Shown here one piece after another: positions 22,301 to 33,130 of a DNA stretch of 64,000 nt; the stretch's first letter is position 1; each line of letters begins with the position of its first letter. The stretch is taken from NCBI RefSeq assembly GCF_905147365.1, contig NC_056428.1, positions 34,763,001-34,827,000 of the forward strand, given 5' to 3'. The translations under genes and the position numbers were made by a program. The stretch is from Aricia agestis (Eukaryota; Arthropoda; Insecta; Lepidoptera; Lycaenidae). The notes under the pieces are model-generated. The model had not been told where the DNA came from and made no database searches. It was given only the letters and a program-made list of their open reading frames with translations.

Positions 22301-22351
22301 ATATGTATATTTAATAGAATAGAGTATAATATGTTATACATATAATAAATA
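22200..22351. repeat. AT-rich hairpin around (TA)n
   Basis: Two arms of about 56 bases (outer TTATTTATTATATGTATAAC) flank a (TA)n core at about 22260-22296. The arms look perfect. A poly-A run follows at 22363-22380 and another of 27 A at 22517-22543. Confidence 0.85.
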
Positions 22352-22512
22352 TATATTATATAAAAAAAAAAAAAAAAAAAGTGTCCATGGCGTGATGGAC
22401 CACAATTAATTAAAATTCATAATATTATTTCAATTATCCTTGGTGCGAAAAATCTAAATAATAAAATAACAAAAAAAGGATATGGACGAACAGTCTATAG
22501 ACGGCCCCAATT

Positions 22513-22547
<35 letters not shown>

Positions 22548-22870
22548 CTTGTCTAAAGAAAGATAAAAAGTGTGAAGTGAAGAGCGATTCTGAATTGAGA
22601 TAAATGCATATTTTACAGGTATTCTATTACTTAGGCTTGTGAACACTGCTTAACAGTAAACTGTGAGATGCACTTATACTCGCCTGAGTAGACAATAGAC
22701 ATAAGTTGGTCAGTGAGATGCAAGACTTGTTTGATATACTTACTTAGTACCTTAGTTTCAACGACATTAGGACTACTACCTATATTTTGTAAACATTGTC
22801 TAATAATATTATCTACATAAACTTAGTATATTATAAGTTTATGATTATCTAAGATTCAATAAAAAAACTA
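22352..22870. other. Unassigned stretch
   Basis: Apart from the two poly-A runs (possible tails of old retroposed copies) nothing is recognised. Confidence 0.3.
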
Positions 22871-23170
22871 TAATCCATTTTCAATTTGTCACCTTGTTGT
22901 CAACAGACTTCAACCATAATTATAAGAGTATAATTCGTATGTATAGGCTTGTCACTCAAAAATCTGTAATTTTTCTAGTGTGTGTGTTTTAGTGTGTGTA
23001 ATGTTTTATTTGTTAAAAAAATGTATAATAAAAGCATAATTTCAAAGTAATATTAGCTCGATGCACTCCTTCACCATATAAACTATAACCGATCAAAGTT
23101 CCATTCACCTACTTTTCCAAAATTTTTCGTCAAAAGGGATACAAAGTTTTTGGCTCACGTATTTTAATAT
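22871..23170 (+). repeat. Dispersed repeat, copy 1 of an inverted pair
   Basis: It matches 60355-60660 in reverse: shared blocks include TTGTCAACAGACTTCAACCA, GCATAATTTCAAAGTAATAT, TTTTTCGTCAAAAGGGAT. It looks like a retroelement or MITE interior; termini were not found. Confidence 0.65.
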
Positions 23171-23186
23171 ATAGATTTTATAAAAC

Positions 23187-23542
23187 ACCTCCGTGGTCTA
23201 GTGTTTAGAGCGTCGCTCTCGACTCCGGAGGTCGTGGGTTCGATTCCGGCGTTGGAAACATGTTATCCAAGTTTGGTTAGGACAATGCAGGCTGATCACC
23301 TGATTGTCTGACAAGTAAGATAATCCATGCGTCGGATGGGCATGTAAAAGTCGGTCCTGCGCCTGATCTCTCGCCGGTCGTGTCGGTCTTCCGTCCCACT
23401 GGGTTATGAGAGTAAAGGAATAGGGAGTGCTTATGTGTATTGCGCACACACTTGGGCACTATAAAATTACTCCTGCGTAGCTGGCCTGGTTTCAATGAAA
23501 CCGGCCACCGTCACCGAAACCGGTGTGGGGAGTATTATTATT
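23187..23542 (+). mobile_element. tRNA-derived SINE with 16-bp target duplication
   Basis: The head has a Pol III A box (TGGTCTAGTGTTTAGAG) and B box (GGGTTCGATTCC) about 40 bases apart, in a tRNA-like order. A body of about 270 bases and an (ATT)n tail follow. Perfect 16-bp duplications (ATAGATTTTATAAAAC) flank it at 23171-23186 and 23543-23558, proof of target-primed insertion. A minus-strand relative is at 49500-49877. Confidence 0.92.
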
Positions 23543-23558
23543 ATAGATTTTATAAAAC

Positions 23559-24185
23559 AATAAAAATATTACATATTGTCTTATTAACATTTTACTTCCC
23601 TTAATAAGAAGCTATTAATGGATATGGATTTTTGTTACATATTATCTAACACATTCAAACTGTACTTATCTATTGTATAGTAAATACTAGGTATACTATT
23701 TATTATTATTAGTGAAACCGCATTGTAACCTGGTCGCGGTAAAAGGCAAGGATAACAAATTACTATCGCATTTATCTCAACGAGGAAAAGATGACAATTT
23801 TCCACTTATTTAATAATCAGAACTTGGAAAATCCCGTTTAAATTAATAGGCAGATATTAGCCAGTCATCGCTCATAAGAAAATTGAAAAATTAGTATTCG
23901 CGACCTTCGAGAATCGAGAGGTCGAAAGAGGCGAAGGATTAACGACCAGCAGGCGTAGCATGGTCACCATAGAAACATTTTTTTTCTACGGAAGAATAGA
24001 CAAAATGACAGTTAGACAATATAAAGTGACAGTTAGACAATGGAAATCCGCCATTTTGTCGATAAAATCTGTCAGTATCAAAATTTGTCGATTCTTTCCC
24101 ATGTCTACTGTTGTTATGCTGCTGAGCTAGAGACTGATTCTCGCAGTCGCTTCGATCGCAATTCCATACATTTTGTGACAAAATA
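23559..24185. other. Unassigned stretch
   Basis: No gene recognised. A short local direct repeat AGTGACAGTTAGACAAT-like occurs near 24007-24045. Confidence 0.3.
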
Positions 24186-24333
24186 TCTATATATATAAAA
24201 ATGGATTTTCAATTGTGTTAGTAACGCTAAAACTTGAAAACGGCTGAATGGATTGGGCTAATTTTAGACTTAAAATATTCGTAGAAGTCCAGAGAAGGTT
24301 TTAAAGTGACACGAAGTTCACCGGGACAGCTAG
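24186..24333 (+). mobile_element. Helitron-like element, ATGGATTTTCAATTG family
   Basis: It starts TCTATATATATAAAAATGG after A (24185), contains GAAAACGGCTGAATGGATT, and ends CACGAAGTTCACCGGGACAG then CTAG before T (24334). At 148 bases it is a very short, deleted derivative. Confidence 0.7.
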
Positions 24334-24814
24334 TAATATATAAAATTAAACCATTGTTAGATAACGAAGATCGAGCGAGAACGCATTCAGTTTTTATTAT
24401 TCGTAGACGCATTCACATTAGCGTTTTGAAGTTCAGTATTCTGAACTGTGTGAAACCCACTACTTTAGTTGCGCAAAAACATTTCAACAATCAATACTAA
24501 TCTGACATATTGTATGATGTAGGTCGATTCTTTTACGCGTAAATGGCTTAACTAATTTTACCGTGATCATTCATGTTCTTTTTGATGTGGTGTTGCGTTT
24601 AGGTTTAGTGTAGCTATAGCGGACCCACACAAATTGGCGGTCATGATCCACGGACCACGATTGACCGATGCGTGCCAAATTGAACGCAAACCTATTAGAT
24701 CAAAACACAATCACCGTGGCAAACGGGTCATGAAATTTGCGAATTCACGAATTGTGCGAGATCTCAGATCGCAGTGATTGTTATAGAAATACGTTTATTC
24801 CCGAGATAATTTAA

Positions 24815-25171
24815 GGTGACGCCGCGTTAAAGTAAAAAATCGATTTGGATATGTTTTAGATAGATGTTTTCTCATAGAAAATAAGAAATGGAACAACAAG
24901 AAATGGAAAGGGCGTAAGCGACAAAATGGTTTCTGTCGTGTAATTAAGGCAGCTTAAATCACTCTCCTCTGTTGGCATAATTAGAATCCCTGTTTTATAG
25001 AGGTCTTTTTGATTGATTATTCTGTGTTATAAAAGTTGACCAATCGTGTTATGCTATGGGTAATTCAAAGATAAAGACTTGATGAATACTGACAGTGAAG
25101 TTTAATTTCTTAGCTTTAGTCATTATTGAGAAAAATCGATATCGCTGCAGCCAAATTATCAAGGCGTCACC
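24815..25171 (+). mobile_element. TTAA-type MITE, GGTGACGCC family, best-preserved copy
   Basis: TTAA flanks both sides (24811-24814, 25172-25175). The ends GGTGACGCC and GGCGTCACC are perfect complements. It is 357 bases and non-coding. TTAA duplications fit piggyBac or Kolobok-type transposases. Confidence 0.88.
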
Positions 25172-25175
25172 TTAA

Positions 25176-26232
25176 GAACCGTTTACAGACATTTGAAAGG
25201 ATGTAGTATTGTACGAATTGTACGATAGATAAATTGAGTTGAGTTTTACTTTTTTACTAGTCTTAAATTTAAAAAAATCAGCTCAATCGGTTAAATATAT
25301 CTACTTCAAAATTGAAGTCCAAAATTCCACCGTAACATACATACTTACATACATAGGTACAGAGCAAGTTAAATAAAAGCTTTTAAAAATCCTAATAAAA
25401 ATAACCAATATTTGTAAAGTCCGCAATCCGCATGAGATTGCTTTAGAACTAGGTAATAACATTTTTTTTATGAATGACCAACATTTTCTGAATCGGATTG
25501 ACAAACGATTAAGTATCGGAAATAACGTGCTTCAAAAACTGTTACTTTTCGTTGCACGATTCGATTTTTCATTTCCCATGCGCCTCGGAAGGCTTTCGTC
25601 GATGAAAAATGTCCCGTGAAACGTGATTTGTCTAGTCTAGACCTCGCTCGTGCGGCTTATTGCATGTCTGACCCCTAGATTTTGACTCCCTCGACGTTCG
25701 GTTGCAATTTTAGATATTATACAACACAATATAAGCAGCTTAGGGTGCCGTGTGGCACAGTTGCAGGGCAATCTTTAGTTAAACTTTGTTCTTTTTTTCT
25801 ATCTATACCTATTCGTTTATCTTTAAGATGTCAAGACATTGAATGCTACTTTGTGATATTTAGAAGGTCCGACATTTTTTTTGTTTATTGCCTTTTTTCT
25901 TTTCATTTGTATATCAGCTAATACTGGTCGGCAGTCGGCGACACAGGCAAAGGTTAATTTGCTGTTAAGTCAGTTAGGATAGAAACCAGAAAAGTGTACC
26001 AACAAGGAACATTCCAATATAATACGTTTAAAGGCTTATTCACGTACCATTAGTGGATACTGGATAATGGATAGGTAAATACATGATCAGTAATATTTTT
26101 ACTAACTCCTGCTTCTTCAACTGATATTAATAAATAGGTTGATACAATTTTTAACACAGTACTAGATGTAAGTTCTGTAAGTCCGTTGCGCCAAAACTGG
26201 TATAAAACGCGGGAACCGCACATTTTGCCCCC
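25176..26232. other. Unassigned stretch with repeat fragments
   Basis: About 25260-25370 contains the 'CAGCTCAATCGGTTAAAT' and 'ACATACATACTTACATACAT' blocks of a dispersed repeat. Nothing else is recognised. Confidence 0.3.
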
Positions 26233-26522
26233 GGGAATGCAATCTCGTTCTCGCGAGATCTCGGCCTTTTTTAGCGAGACTGATCTCGGACGAAAAAAAG
26301 GCGAGATCTCGCGAGTTTGACGAGATTGCACTTGAGCATAAAAACGTCTTATTCGAAGCGCGGACTGACACGGACGGAGTTGCAATCACGAAGTAAAAAC
26401 AAAGAGGAGCTGGCCAAAGCAACTGTGCACTGTGATTTCCAACTAGGTCCTGAATATTGACATCTCGTTGTTATGTTAGTTACAAAAGAACTGTTTTATT
26501 ACTAAAAGATTTGTGTTTGATA

Positions 26523-26808
26523 GTGTGCGCTTTTATAATTCTGGACGTCACGTTATCATGGACGCCGGCTTCCACGATAAAACGTTGGGTACGTTCAATG
26601 CCTTTTTGATTTTACACACCGCGAACGTTTTGTGCGGTTCAAAAGTGTAGACGTCGTGATGTTCTCTAACGTGCACGTTAAAAAGTTATCGTCGACGCAA
26701 ATTTAAAAACGTCTTCATATATTTCTATACATTGTACTTCATTATGTTATCGTTTTACTGCGGACGTCCACGATATTACCGCCACGTCCAAAATTATAAA
26801 AGAGCACA
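26523..26808. mobile_element. Nested TIR element, TTTTATAATTYTGGACGT termini
   Basis: TGTGCGCTTTTATAATTCTG at the left and the complement of TGTGCTCTTTTATAATTTTG at the right delimit about 285 bases rich in ACGT-containing motifs (GGACGT, AACGTG). Non-coding. Confidence 0.6.
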
Positions 26809-26844
26809 GAAGAGAAGACTGGTTGTTTCTCTCATTAGTTATTA

Positions 26845-27004
26845 ACGGCCGTTCCCAATATTTGATCTATCTCTGGTTTTGCCCTACTAGAGATAGGAAT
26901 AGCTCACATTAGACATTAGAGACATATATTTTATGTCAATTATGAGCTATTCCTATCTCTAGTAGGGCAAAACCAGAGATAGATCAAATATTGGGAACGG
27001 CCGT
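26845..27004. mobile_element. Foldback MITE, ACGGCCGTTCCC family, copy 2
   Basis: Arms as at 2586-2745, loop in reverse orientation, TA on both sides (26843-26844, 27005-27006). Confidence 0.85.
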
Positions 27005-27510
27005 TAATAGATAGCTTAGATACATACTTATGTCAAAGTTTACTACTTAAAAATTATAGACAGATACGTCAAACAATGTTTGATGCATAAAATTCAATTG
27101 AGAAATTCGTGAAAATGAATGTTAATCTTATAATAATGTGATTATTTGCAAAAAAAAAAACACCAAACTGCTAATCTCGCGAGATCTCGAAATTGGCGAG
27201 ATCTCGCGGTATTGTATTCATAAACTCGCGGGATCTCGCTTGAGCACCAATCTCGCGAGATTTGCATTCCCTACCCCCATCTAACTATCCATCTGTACTT
27301 TCTCAGGATTCAAAGTATATATTTGCCTTAGATGAATGATTGGTCTCGCGCTCGCGCTACGACTAGATACCGTCGGCGTACTTGAAAAATGCGGCAACAA
27401 ATCATACGTGATACGCCTGATAAGGCGTAAGCGCGCCAGTCACGCCGCAAGCTTCGGGTGAGGTAGATGTGTCGATAATTTTCGAAATTTTAAGTTACGT
27501 CCGTGGCAAA

Positions 27511-27587
27511 ATGCCAGTTTGCGTAGTGAGACTATGCAATAATACCACTACAAAAAACAAGAAAGATACTGGCATCACATACCATCA
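27511..27587 (+). pseudogene. THAP-domain first exon (N-terminal half), copy 1
   Basis: The frame reads MPVCVVRLCNN...DTGITYH and runs into a GTAAAT donor-like site at 27588. It shows the start-MP, the first two zinc-ligand Cys (C4 and C9, spaced C-x4-C) and the G-I-x-[YF]-H signature that ends the first half of THAP domains. THAP domains are C2CH zinc fingers that bind DNA. The later Cys/His ligands, the AVPTIF-like motif and any transposase part are missing from this copy. The ATG is preceded by GGCAAA. It lies in the P-like element and probably served as the transposase's first coding exon. Confidence 0.72.
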
Positions 27588-27775
27588 GTAAATATTATAT
27601 AAATCGTCATAAACACAGAAAAATAATATAAACCTGAAAATTCGGATTGGAGTACCGCTTGATGTTCAGTGTTGCCAATTACCATAAACTAAAAATTCCC
27701 AAATTTTTCTGAGATAGTGATTTTTATTTATTTATTTATTATATCTTATTTTTTTATATATACATAGTGGCTGAG

Positions 27776-27935
27776 TGGATGAGCGCATTAAAATCTCTAG
27801 CTAGGGTAGCTGGTTCGAATCCCGCTAACGGAACAAAAAGTATTCAAAGTTCCTGGATCATGAATGTGTATTAATAAATATGAATTATGAGTATCATATT
27901 AAAATAAAAATCTTAAATACAGTTTATATTTTATG
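27776..27935 (+). mobile_element. tRNA-derived SINE fragment
   Basis: A-box-like TGGCTGAGTGG and B box GGTTCGAATCCCG are followed by 'ACGGAACAAAAAG', the shared 3' body of the SINE at 50381. The distal tail is lost. Nested in the P-like element. Confidence 0.7.
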
Positions 27936-28499
27936 TAAGTACACAATACAGTAACAAATGAGAAAACAAATTTAACATTTGCTTTTTTATGACTCATTCT
28001 TAACTTTCGTTAAACTTCCTACCATTGTTTTTGTATTGTTTTCTCATCAATATTGTACCCATTATATTTCGTTGACCTAAACAACGTTGTTATTTTATCG
28101 CATTCTTTTCGAATGGACTTTATTCCAATGGTAAAGTTTATCTGGTGATTGAAAAATCAGCACTTACTATACAATAATAATAAATTACAAGACCACAGCA
28201 ACTAATTTTTCCCCATTGATTGGGCACCAGTCACGTATCTGGCAACCCGATTATCTACGCACACAACAATATTTGTGCATTGTTTTACACACACTACAAT
28301 ATTGAGGTGCCGCATTCGGGAATCTGTGTTTTCTATACAGCGCGGTATCTAGTCGAGCGCGCGCGCGAGACCAATCATTTATCTAAGATATTTGCTTTAA
28401 ATTCTGGGAATTAGGAGATACACGTAAGAATTTACCTCTTTAATAGCCGTAGGGGTTGTTATACAATATAGAATTATCAATATCTTTAAAAAATATCCG

Positions 28500-28590
28500 A
28501 ATAAGAAGTGCAGCTAGGAAAGGACAATAGGATACTTTTTATCCCGGAAAAATGTACGGTCTCGGCGCGATTAACGAATCAATAGATATC
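28500..28590 (+). mobile_element. Helitron-like internal fragment
   Basis: AGGAAAGGACAATAGGATAC, 'TTATCCCGGAAAAATGTACG' and 'GGCGCGATTAACGAAT' match the body of the 13952 type. No termini. Confidence 0.55.
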
Positions 28591-29179
28591 TTATTTCTGT
28601 GCGGTCGCAATACCGGGTATACCTGTTACCCGTTATAGCGGGTTACATAAACAGTAATTATGTTTATTTTGATCATTACTATCTTTGTTGCAGTAGCCAA
28701 CTCACTGCCTATAATCAGTAATTTTAATTATCTTTCAATAATTGCTAACGTGACCTTAGATGATAAATGTAATTATAGAACATGATCGATCTATTAACCA
28801 AGTCTACATTAATTTATTTGTTTCTGTTTGATGAAATTGAAATTCAATAATTGTATAACCGAGCCAGCGACAGCCACTGCCCGTAGTTTGATCGGTTTCA
28901 AATTTTGTATTTTGGTTCCTGAAAATAGAGTTTAATATCGGGGGTTGTTTTTAAATTTCCTAAATTGAATATTTAAATTTATTATTTATTATCGTCAAGC
29001 GCCTTTTTCAAAACATTGTAAGTATAGCTTATATTTTACTGTTTATAAAAACACTTATAAAAATAGTAAAGGAAAGTTTTGTTATTATTTCTAAACATTC
29101 TTATAATACTTTATCCAGCTTTACCTTCATTTACTAAAATGGAGTAACAACTCATCATATGGCATAATCTTATACATCT
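28591..29179. other. Unassigned stretch
   Basis: AT-rich, no recognised feature. Confidence 0.3.
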
Positions 29180-29460
29180 ATAATATATTATATCTATACA
29201 TCTATACATATAAATAAAATTGGAGTGTCTGTTTGTAATATTAAATGAATAATTTTTTACTACATGCATATTTAGACGGTAATTACTACTTACACCAAAA
29301 TAACAATTTTTAGAATTTTTGTCTGTCTGTATGTCTGTCTGTTTGTTCCGGCTAATCTCCGAAATGGCTGGACCGATTCTGACGGGACTTTTCTTGGCAG
29401 ATAGCTGATGTAATAAGGAGTAACTTAGGCTACTTTTTAACCGACTTCCAAAAATGGTTC
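29180..29460 (+). mobile_element. Helitron-like element, AAATAAAATTGG family, 3' truncated
   Basis: TCTATACATATAAATAAAAT, 'GGAGTGTCTGTTTGTAATAT', GTCT repeats and 'CCGACTTCCAAAAATGG' match 8005-8443. The terminal CTAG is absent. Confidence 0.65.
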
Positions 29461-29922
29461 TAATGAGTAACTCTTTAGAACAATTCTAAAATCATGTGGT
29501 TGGTGTGGCCAAAATCAGAGAACTGCCATCTTGGAAAGTGTTACTTACTAGAAACACAGCTTTTAATATAAAATTTTATTTTTAATGAAATCTGTTCTGC
29601 ATCCAGAATTCCCCAATTGGTCTGAAATATATCATAGGGAACACACATACCTTCAAAAATATAATCTATTGTCTAGTGCCGAATTTAGTGCTAAAATCCT
29701 AAGTAACTAGCGATCTTGATACTTGGGAACCCCTAGTTGTTACTATTATAATATTATAAACTAGTGTTGATGCAGGTGTCAGCTAGAATCTAAATTCTAA
29801 ACGGTGAATCAGGGCACAAAACTTATAAAATGTCAAATTTTATAGTATACTCGTAAATTACTCAACATGGGACTTAGTAAAAAATAGGTATGTGATGAAC
29901 ACAATCCAAGCGTCGAAACTCG
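29422..29922 (+). repeat. Duplicated segment A, first copy
   Basis: It is near-identical (small indels only) to 30411-30908, starting AACTTAGGCTACTTTTTAAC and ending CGTCGAAACTCG. The two copies are in direct order with segment B between them. Confidence 0.9.
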
Positions 29923-30407
29923 CGGGATCTCGCTTGAGCACCAATCTCGCGAGATTTGCATTCCCTACCCCCATCTAACTATCCATCTGTAATTTCTCAG
30001 GATTCAAAGTATATATTTGCCTTAGATGAATGATAGGTCTCGCGCTCGCGCTACGACTAGATACCGTCGGCGTACTTGAAAAATGCGGCAACAAATCATA
30101 CGTGATACGCCTGATAAGGCGTAAGCGCGCCAGTCGCGCCGCAAGCTTCGGGTGAGGTAGGTGTGTCGATAATTTTCGAAATTTTAAGTTACGTCCGTAG
30201 CAAAATGCCAGTTTGCGTAGTGAGACTATGCAATAATAACACTACAAAAAACAAGAAAGATACTAACATCACATACCATCAGTAAATATTATATAAATCG
30301 TCATAAACACAGAAAAATAATATAAACCTGAAAATTCGGATTGGAGTACCGCTCGGTGTTCAGTGTTGCCAATTACCATAAATTAAAAATTCCCAAATTT
30401 TTCTGAG
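29916..30407 (+). repeat. Templated copy of 27222-27713 (segment B)
   Basis: It repeats the right end of the CTCGCGAG element, the ATATTTGC site and the left 387 bases of the P-like element, including the THAP exon. It stops at TTTTTCTGAG. Because flanking DNA is included, it arose by copying of genomic DNA and not by transposition. Confidence 0.9.
30205..30281 (+). pseudogene. THAP-domain first exon, copy 2
   Basis: It reads as copy 1 with changes at two residues: the Gly of GITYH is Asn here (TNITYH). The start, the C-x4-C pair and the GTAAAT site remain. The rest of the element is missing downstream, so it cannot make a transposase. Confidence 0.7.
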
Positions 30408-30410
30408 CTG

Positions 30411-30908
30411 AACTTAGGCTACTTTTTAACCGACTTCCAAAAATTGTTCTAATGAGTAACTCAGAACAATTCTAAAATCATGTGGTTGGTGTGGCCAAAA
30501 TCAGAGAACTGCCATCTTGGAAAGTGTTACTTACTAGAAACACAGCTTTTAATATAAAATTTTATTTTTAATGAAATCTGTTCTGCATCCAGGATTCCCC
30601 AATTGGTCTGAAATATATCATAGGGAACACACATACCTTCAAAATATAATCTATTGTCTAGTGCCGAATTTAGTGCTAAAATCCTAAGTAACTAGCGATC
30701 TTGATACTTGGGAACCCCTAGTTGTTACTATTATAATATTATAAACTAGTGTTGATGCAGGTGTCAGCTAGAATCTAAATTCTAAACGGTGAATCAGGGC
30801 ACAAAACTTATAAAATGTCAAATTTTATACTTAGTATACTCGTAAATTACTCAACATGGGACTTAGTAAAAAAATATGTGATGAACACAATCCAAGCGTC
30901 GAAACTCG
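30411..30908 (+). repeat. Duplicated segment A, second copy
   Basis: Direct copy of 29422-29922. The sequence after it (from 30909) is unique, so this is presumably the original right flank. Confidence 0.9.
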
Positions 30909-32391
30909 TATCTATAAAAATAAACGCAAATACAACATAATATTTTGTTTCAGACCAGCATCCACCATGCCATGAAAAGTTTTATCTTCAAGGATGAAAT
31001 AATAAAACGGCTAGCGTCATTGGTACGTACACGTTACATAAGGTGTGTTCCTATATTTTACCAGTACCTGCCAATATTATGATTTCGACGAGATCTGATT
31101 GGCTACCTTAACGGCAACGGCACTGGCCAGTATACTGAGACAAGTAATGGAATATTCGCCTGGGCAATGCTAGAACGATCTCAGTACGAATCGATTACGC
31201 ATATCCGGTACACACTGAAATAATTAAAACATTGTAAATGCTCGTTCATAACAACGCCGCTCGGTTAGTCAAAGGTATTCAGTACTCTTTGAATTATAGC
31301 AGCACAGTATATCGCGGTAGAGCAACTTTTTTATATGGCGGGTGTTCACAATTAATAATTTGCATTTTGCATTATTTGGTAAAAAATATAGTTTCAATCA
31401 ATGATGTTTTATTAAAGATGCTCATACAAAGCGGTCCTCAGAATTTGTTCCTGTACGACATATGGTATATCTATAAATTACAACAATGAATGCGACAGAT
31501 AATACGTTACGAATGATATAGAAAAGGATTGCTATATATTAGATTTCTTTTGGTAAATAATTAACACAAAAGTACGGGCACCATTTTATTGAGAGAAGTG
31601 GACAAAGTAAATATATTCAACACTATATACTATGAGTTGCACATCGGCACGCATGCGCGATTATTCTATGTCACACGATTATCTCTCCTTATCACGCTGC
31701 AGTTGTCGTCCGTATTTTCTATCCTTTTTTAGTTTAATGTTTTGCATTAAATAATTTGTCGATAATGTTGGAAAATATAGAAATAAAAATTAATTACTAG
31801 ATGTTTTCATGTACTTATTTGTGGTACGTAACTTTTTCATCCTTTTTTACTTAAGGCACTTACCTTCATTTGGCCGTATCAGACTGTACGCGCTAGTGCG
31901 ATATCTACCTTTTTTTTATAATAGAATATCATAGGCTTCAATGAATTGTATTACTATCTAGGTGTCAGCTGTCCCATTGATACGAAAGCCGCTTTCAGAT
32001 GAAAACTCACAGACAACTTCGCTCGTCTGTCTTATTTTACCTACTTTAAAACCATTTTAAAACTATCTGAAATAATTAAAGTGCATTAGTACGGGAGCCC
32101 TAGAACAATATTTTTTTTATTACTATCAAGCAAATTTTTTGTGAGTTTTTGTGTGTGTGTTCATTTTGATAAGACGAAAAACATTTTTTATCTGCGAAAA
32201 ATCTTGAAAGTAGTAGCTAACAGAGATAGAAAGAATTTCATACTTAGACTTGATGTTCCTAAAATATGGATTACTTATTCTATTTGTAGGACAATGTTAA
32301 TCTTAAGAGTCCGGGTGCCATCGAAATTCTCATACAAACCTAATACCAGGATCATTTCCCATACGAGAATATTTACCATATTTGAGTTATT
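30909..32391. other. Unassigned stretch
   Basis: No transposon termini or gene recognised. A 141-codon open frame (32141-32566) crosses into the hAT MITE and looks random. Confidence 0.35.
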
Positions 32392-32399
32392 ATTCAGCT

Positions 32400-33122
32400 C
32401 AGTGTTGCCAGATGGTTTCGACCTTTTATCTATAGTGGGAACTGCTAAAATCTGTATGTCATATTGTCTCAATTTTCTGTATAATATCTGTATTAAAGTT
32501 AACCAAAAAATACCTCTTAATCATTATATCCACGCTTTTTTTATGAAAAAAAGGAATATGTATTGACGTGATAAGGTGACAATCGTATAATAAATAAAAA
32601 TATACTTGTACATAAATTGGTAACTTTTTATTTATAAAAATTTTAAATCTAATAGAAAAAAAAAATTAAACACACTAAGGGCCTGTTTCACCACTTCCTG
32701 ATTAACGTACCGGCGGATAGGCTATCCACAACTTTTTTGACAGATTCTCCATACTGACATGTCGAGAAAGTTAAGTATCCGACACTTATCAGGAAGTGGT
32801 GAAACAGGCCCTTAACATAATAAAAAAAACAGCAATAAGATAGATAGAAATATTATTTTCATTATTTTTTTTTATTAAATTTCGAGAGCAACTGCTCGTC
32901 AACCTCTAGATTATAGCATTGTTTCGCACCAATCAGTTACTTTGTATGCAAAAGACCTTCAATGGTGCCGAATTTAGCCTGTTTCGTTGTTGATTTTTTA
33001 CAAAATTAATCATATTTACAAAATTCTGTAATTCTGTATAAATATCTGTATCCAGTACTTATCTGTATTACTCACCAAAAATCTGTATAAATACGGAGAA
33101 ATCTGTATATATGGCAACACTG
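32400..33122. mobile_element. hAT MITE, CAGTGTTGCCA termini
   Basis: CAGTGTTGCCA at 32400 and TGGCAACACTG ending at 33122 are perfect inverted ends, flanked by the perfect 8-bp duplication ATTCAGCT (32392-32399, 33123-33130). It is 723 bases with no transposase and hosts a nested MITE at 32678. Confidence 0.93.
32678..32812. mobile_element. Nested TA-type MITE, AGGGCCTGTTTCACC family
   Basis: AGGGCCTGTTTCACCACTTC and its complement form the ends, with TA on both sides (32676-32677, 32813-32814). It is 135 bases. A diverged copy is at 48290-48437. Confidence 0.88.
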
Positions 33123-33130
33123 ATTCAGCT

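Larger units (their letters stand above)
26233..27271. mobile_element. TIR element with CTCGCGAGATCTCG palindromes
   Basis: GGGAATGCAATCTCG at the left and its complement CGAGATTTGCATTCCC at the right are inverted ends. Subterminal blocks carry repeated GCGAGATCTCGCGAG palindromes. The nearby flanks TGCCCCC and TACCCCC are similar but not a clean duplication. Two smaller elements (26523, 26845) are nested in it. The right end is duplicated at 29916-29965. Confidence 0.6.
27327..28387 (+). mobile_element. P-like element with THAP exon, 8-bp target duplication
   Basis: The ends CTTAGATRAATGATTGG are inverted and extend with small differences to about 46 bases. Perfect 8-bp duplications ATATTTGC flank it (27319-27326 and 28388-28395). 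It is 1061 bases. It carries one THAP-domain exon near the left end and a SINE fragment in the middle, so it is an internally deleted derivative. THAP DNA-binding domains plus 8-bp duplications are typical of the P-element superfamily; the assignment is inferred since no catalytic region remains. Confidence 0.78.

Noticed and set aside
32141..32566. 141-codon open frame, one of the longest in the window
   Set aside because: It crosses the left end and target duplication of a hAT MITE, has no domain, and has biased AT-rich codons; it is chance.
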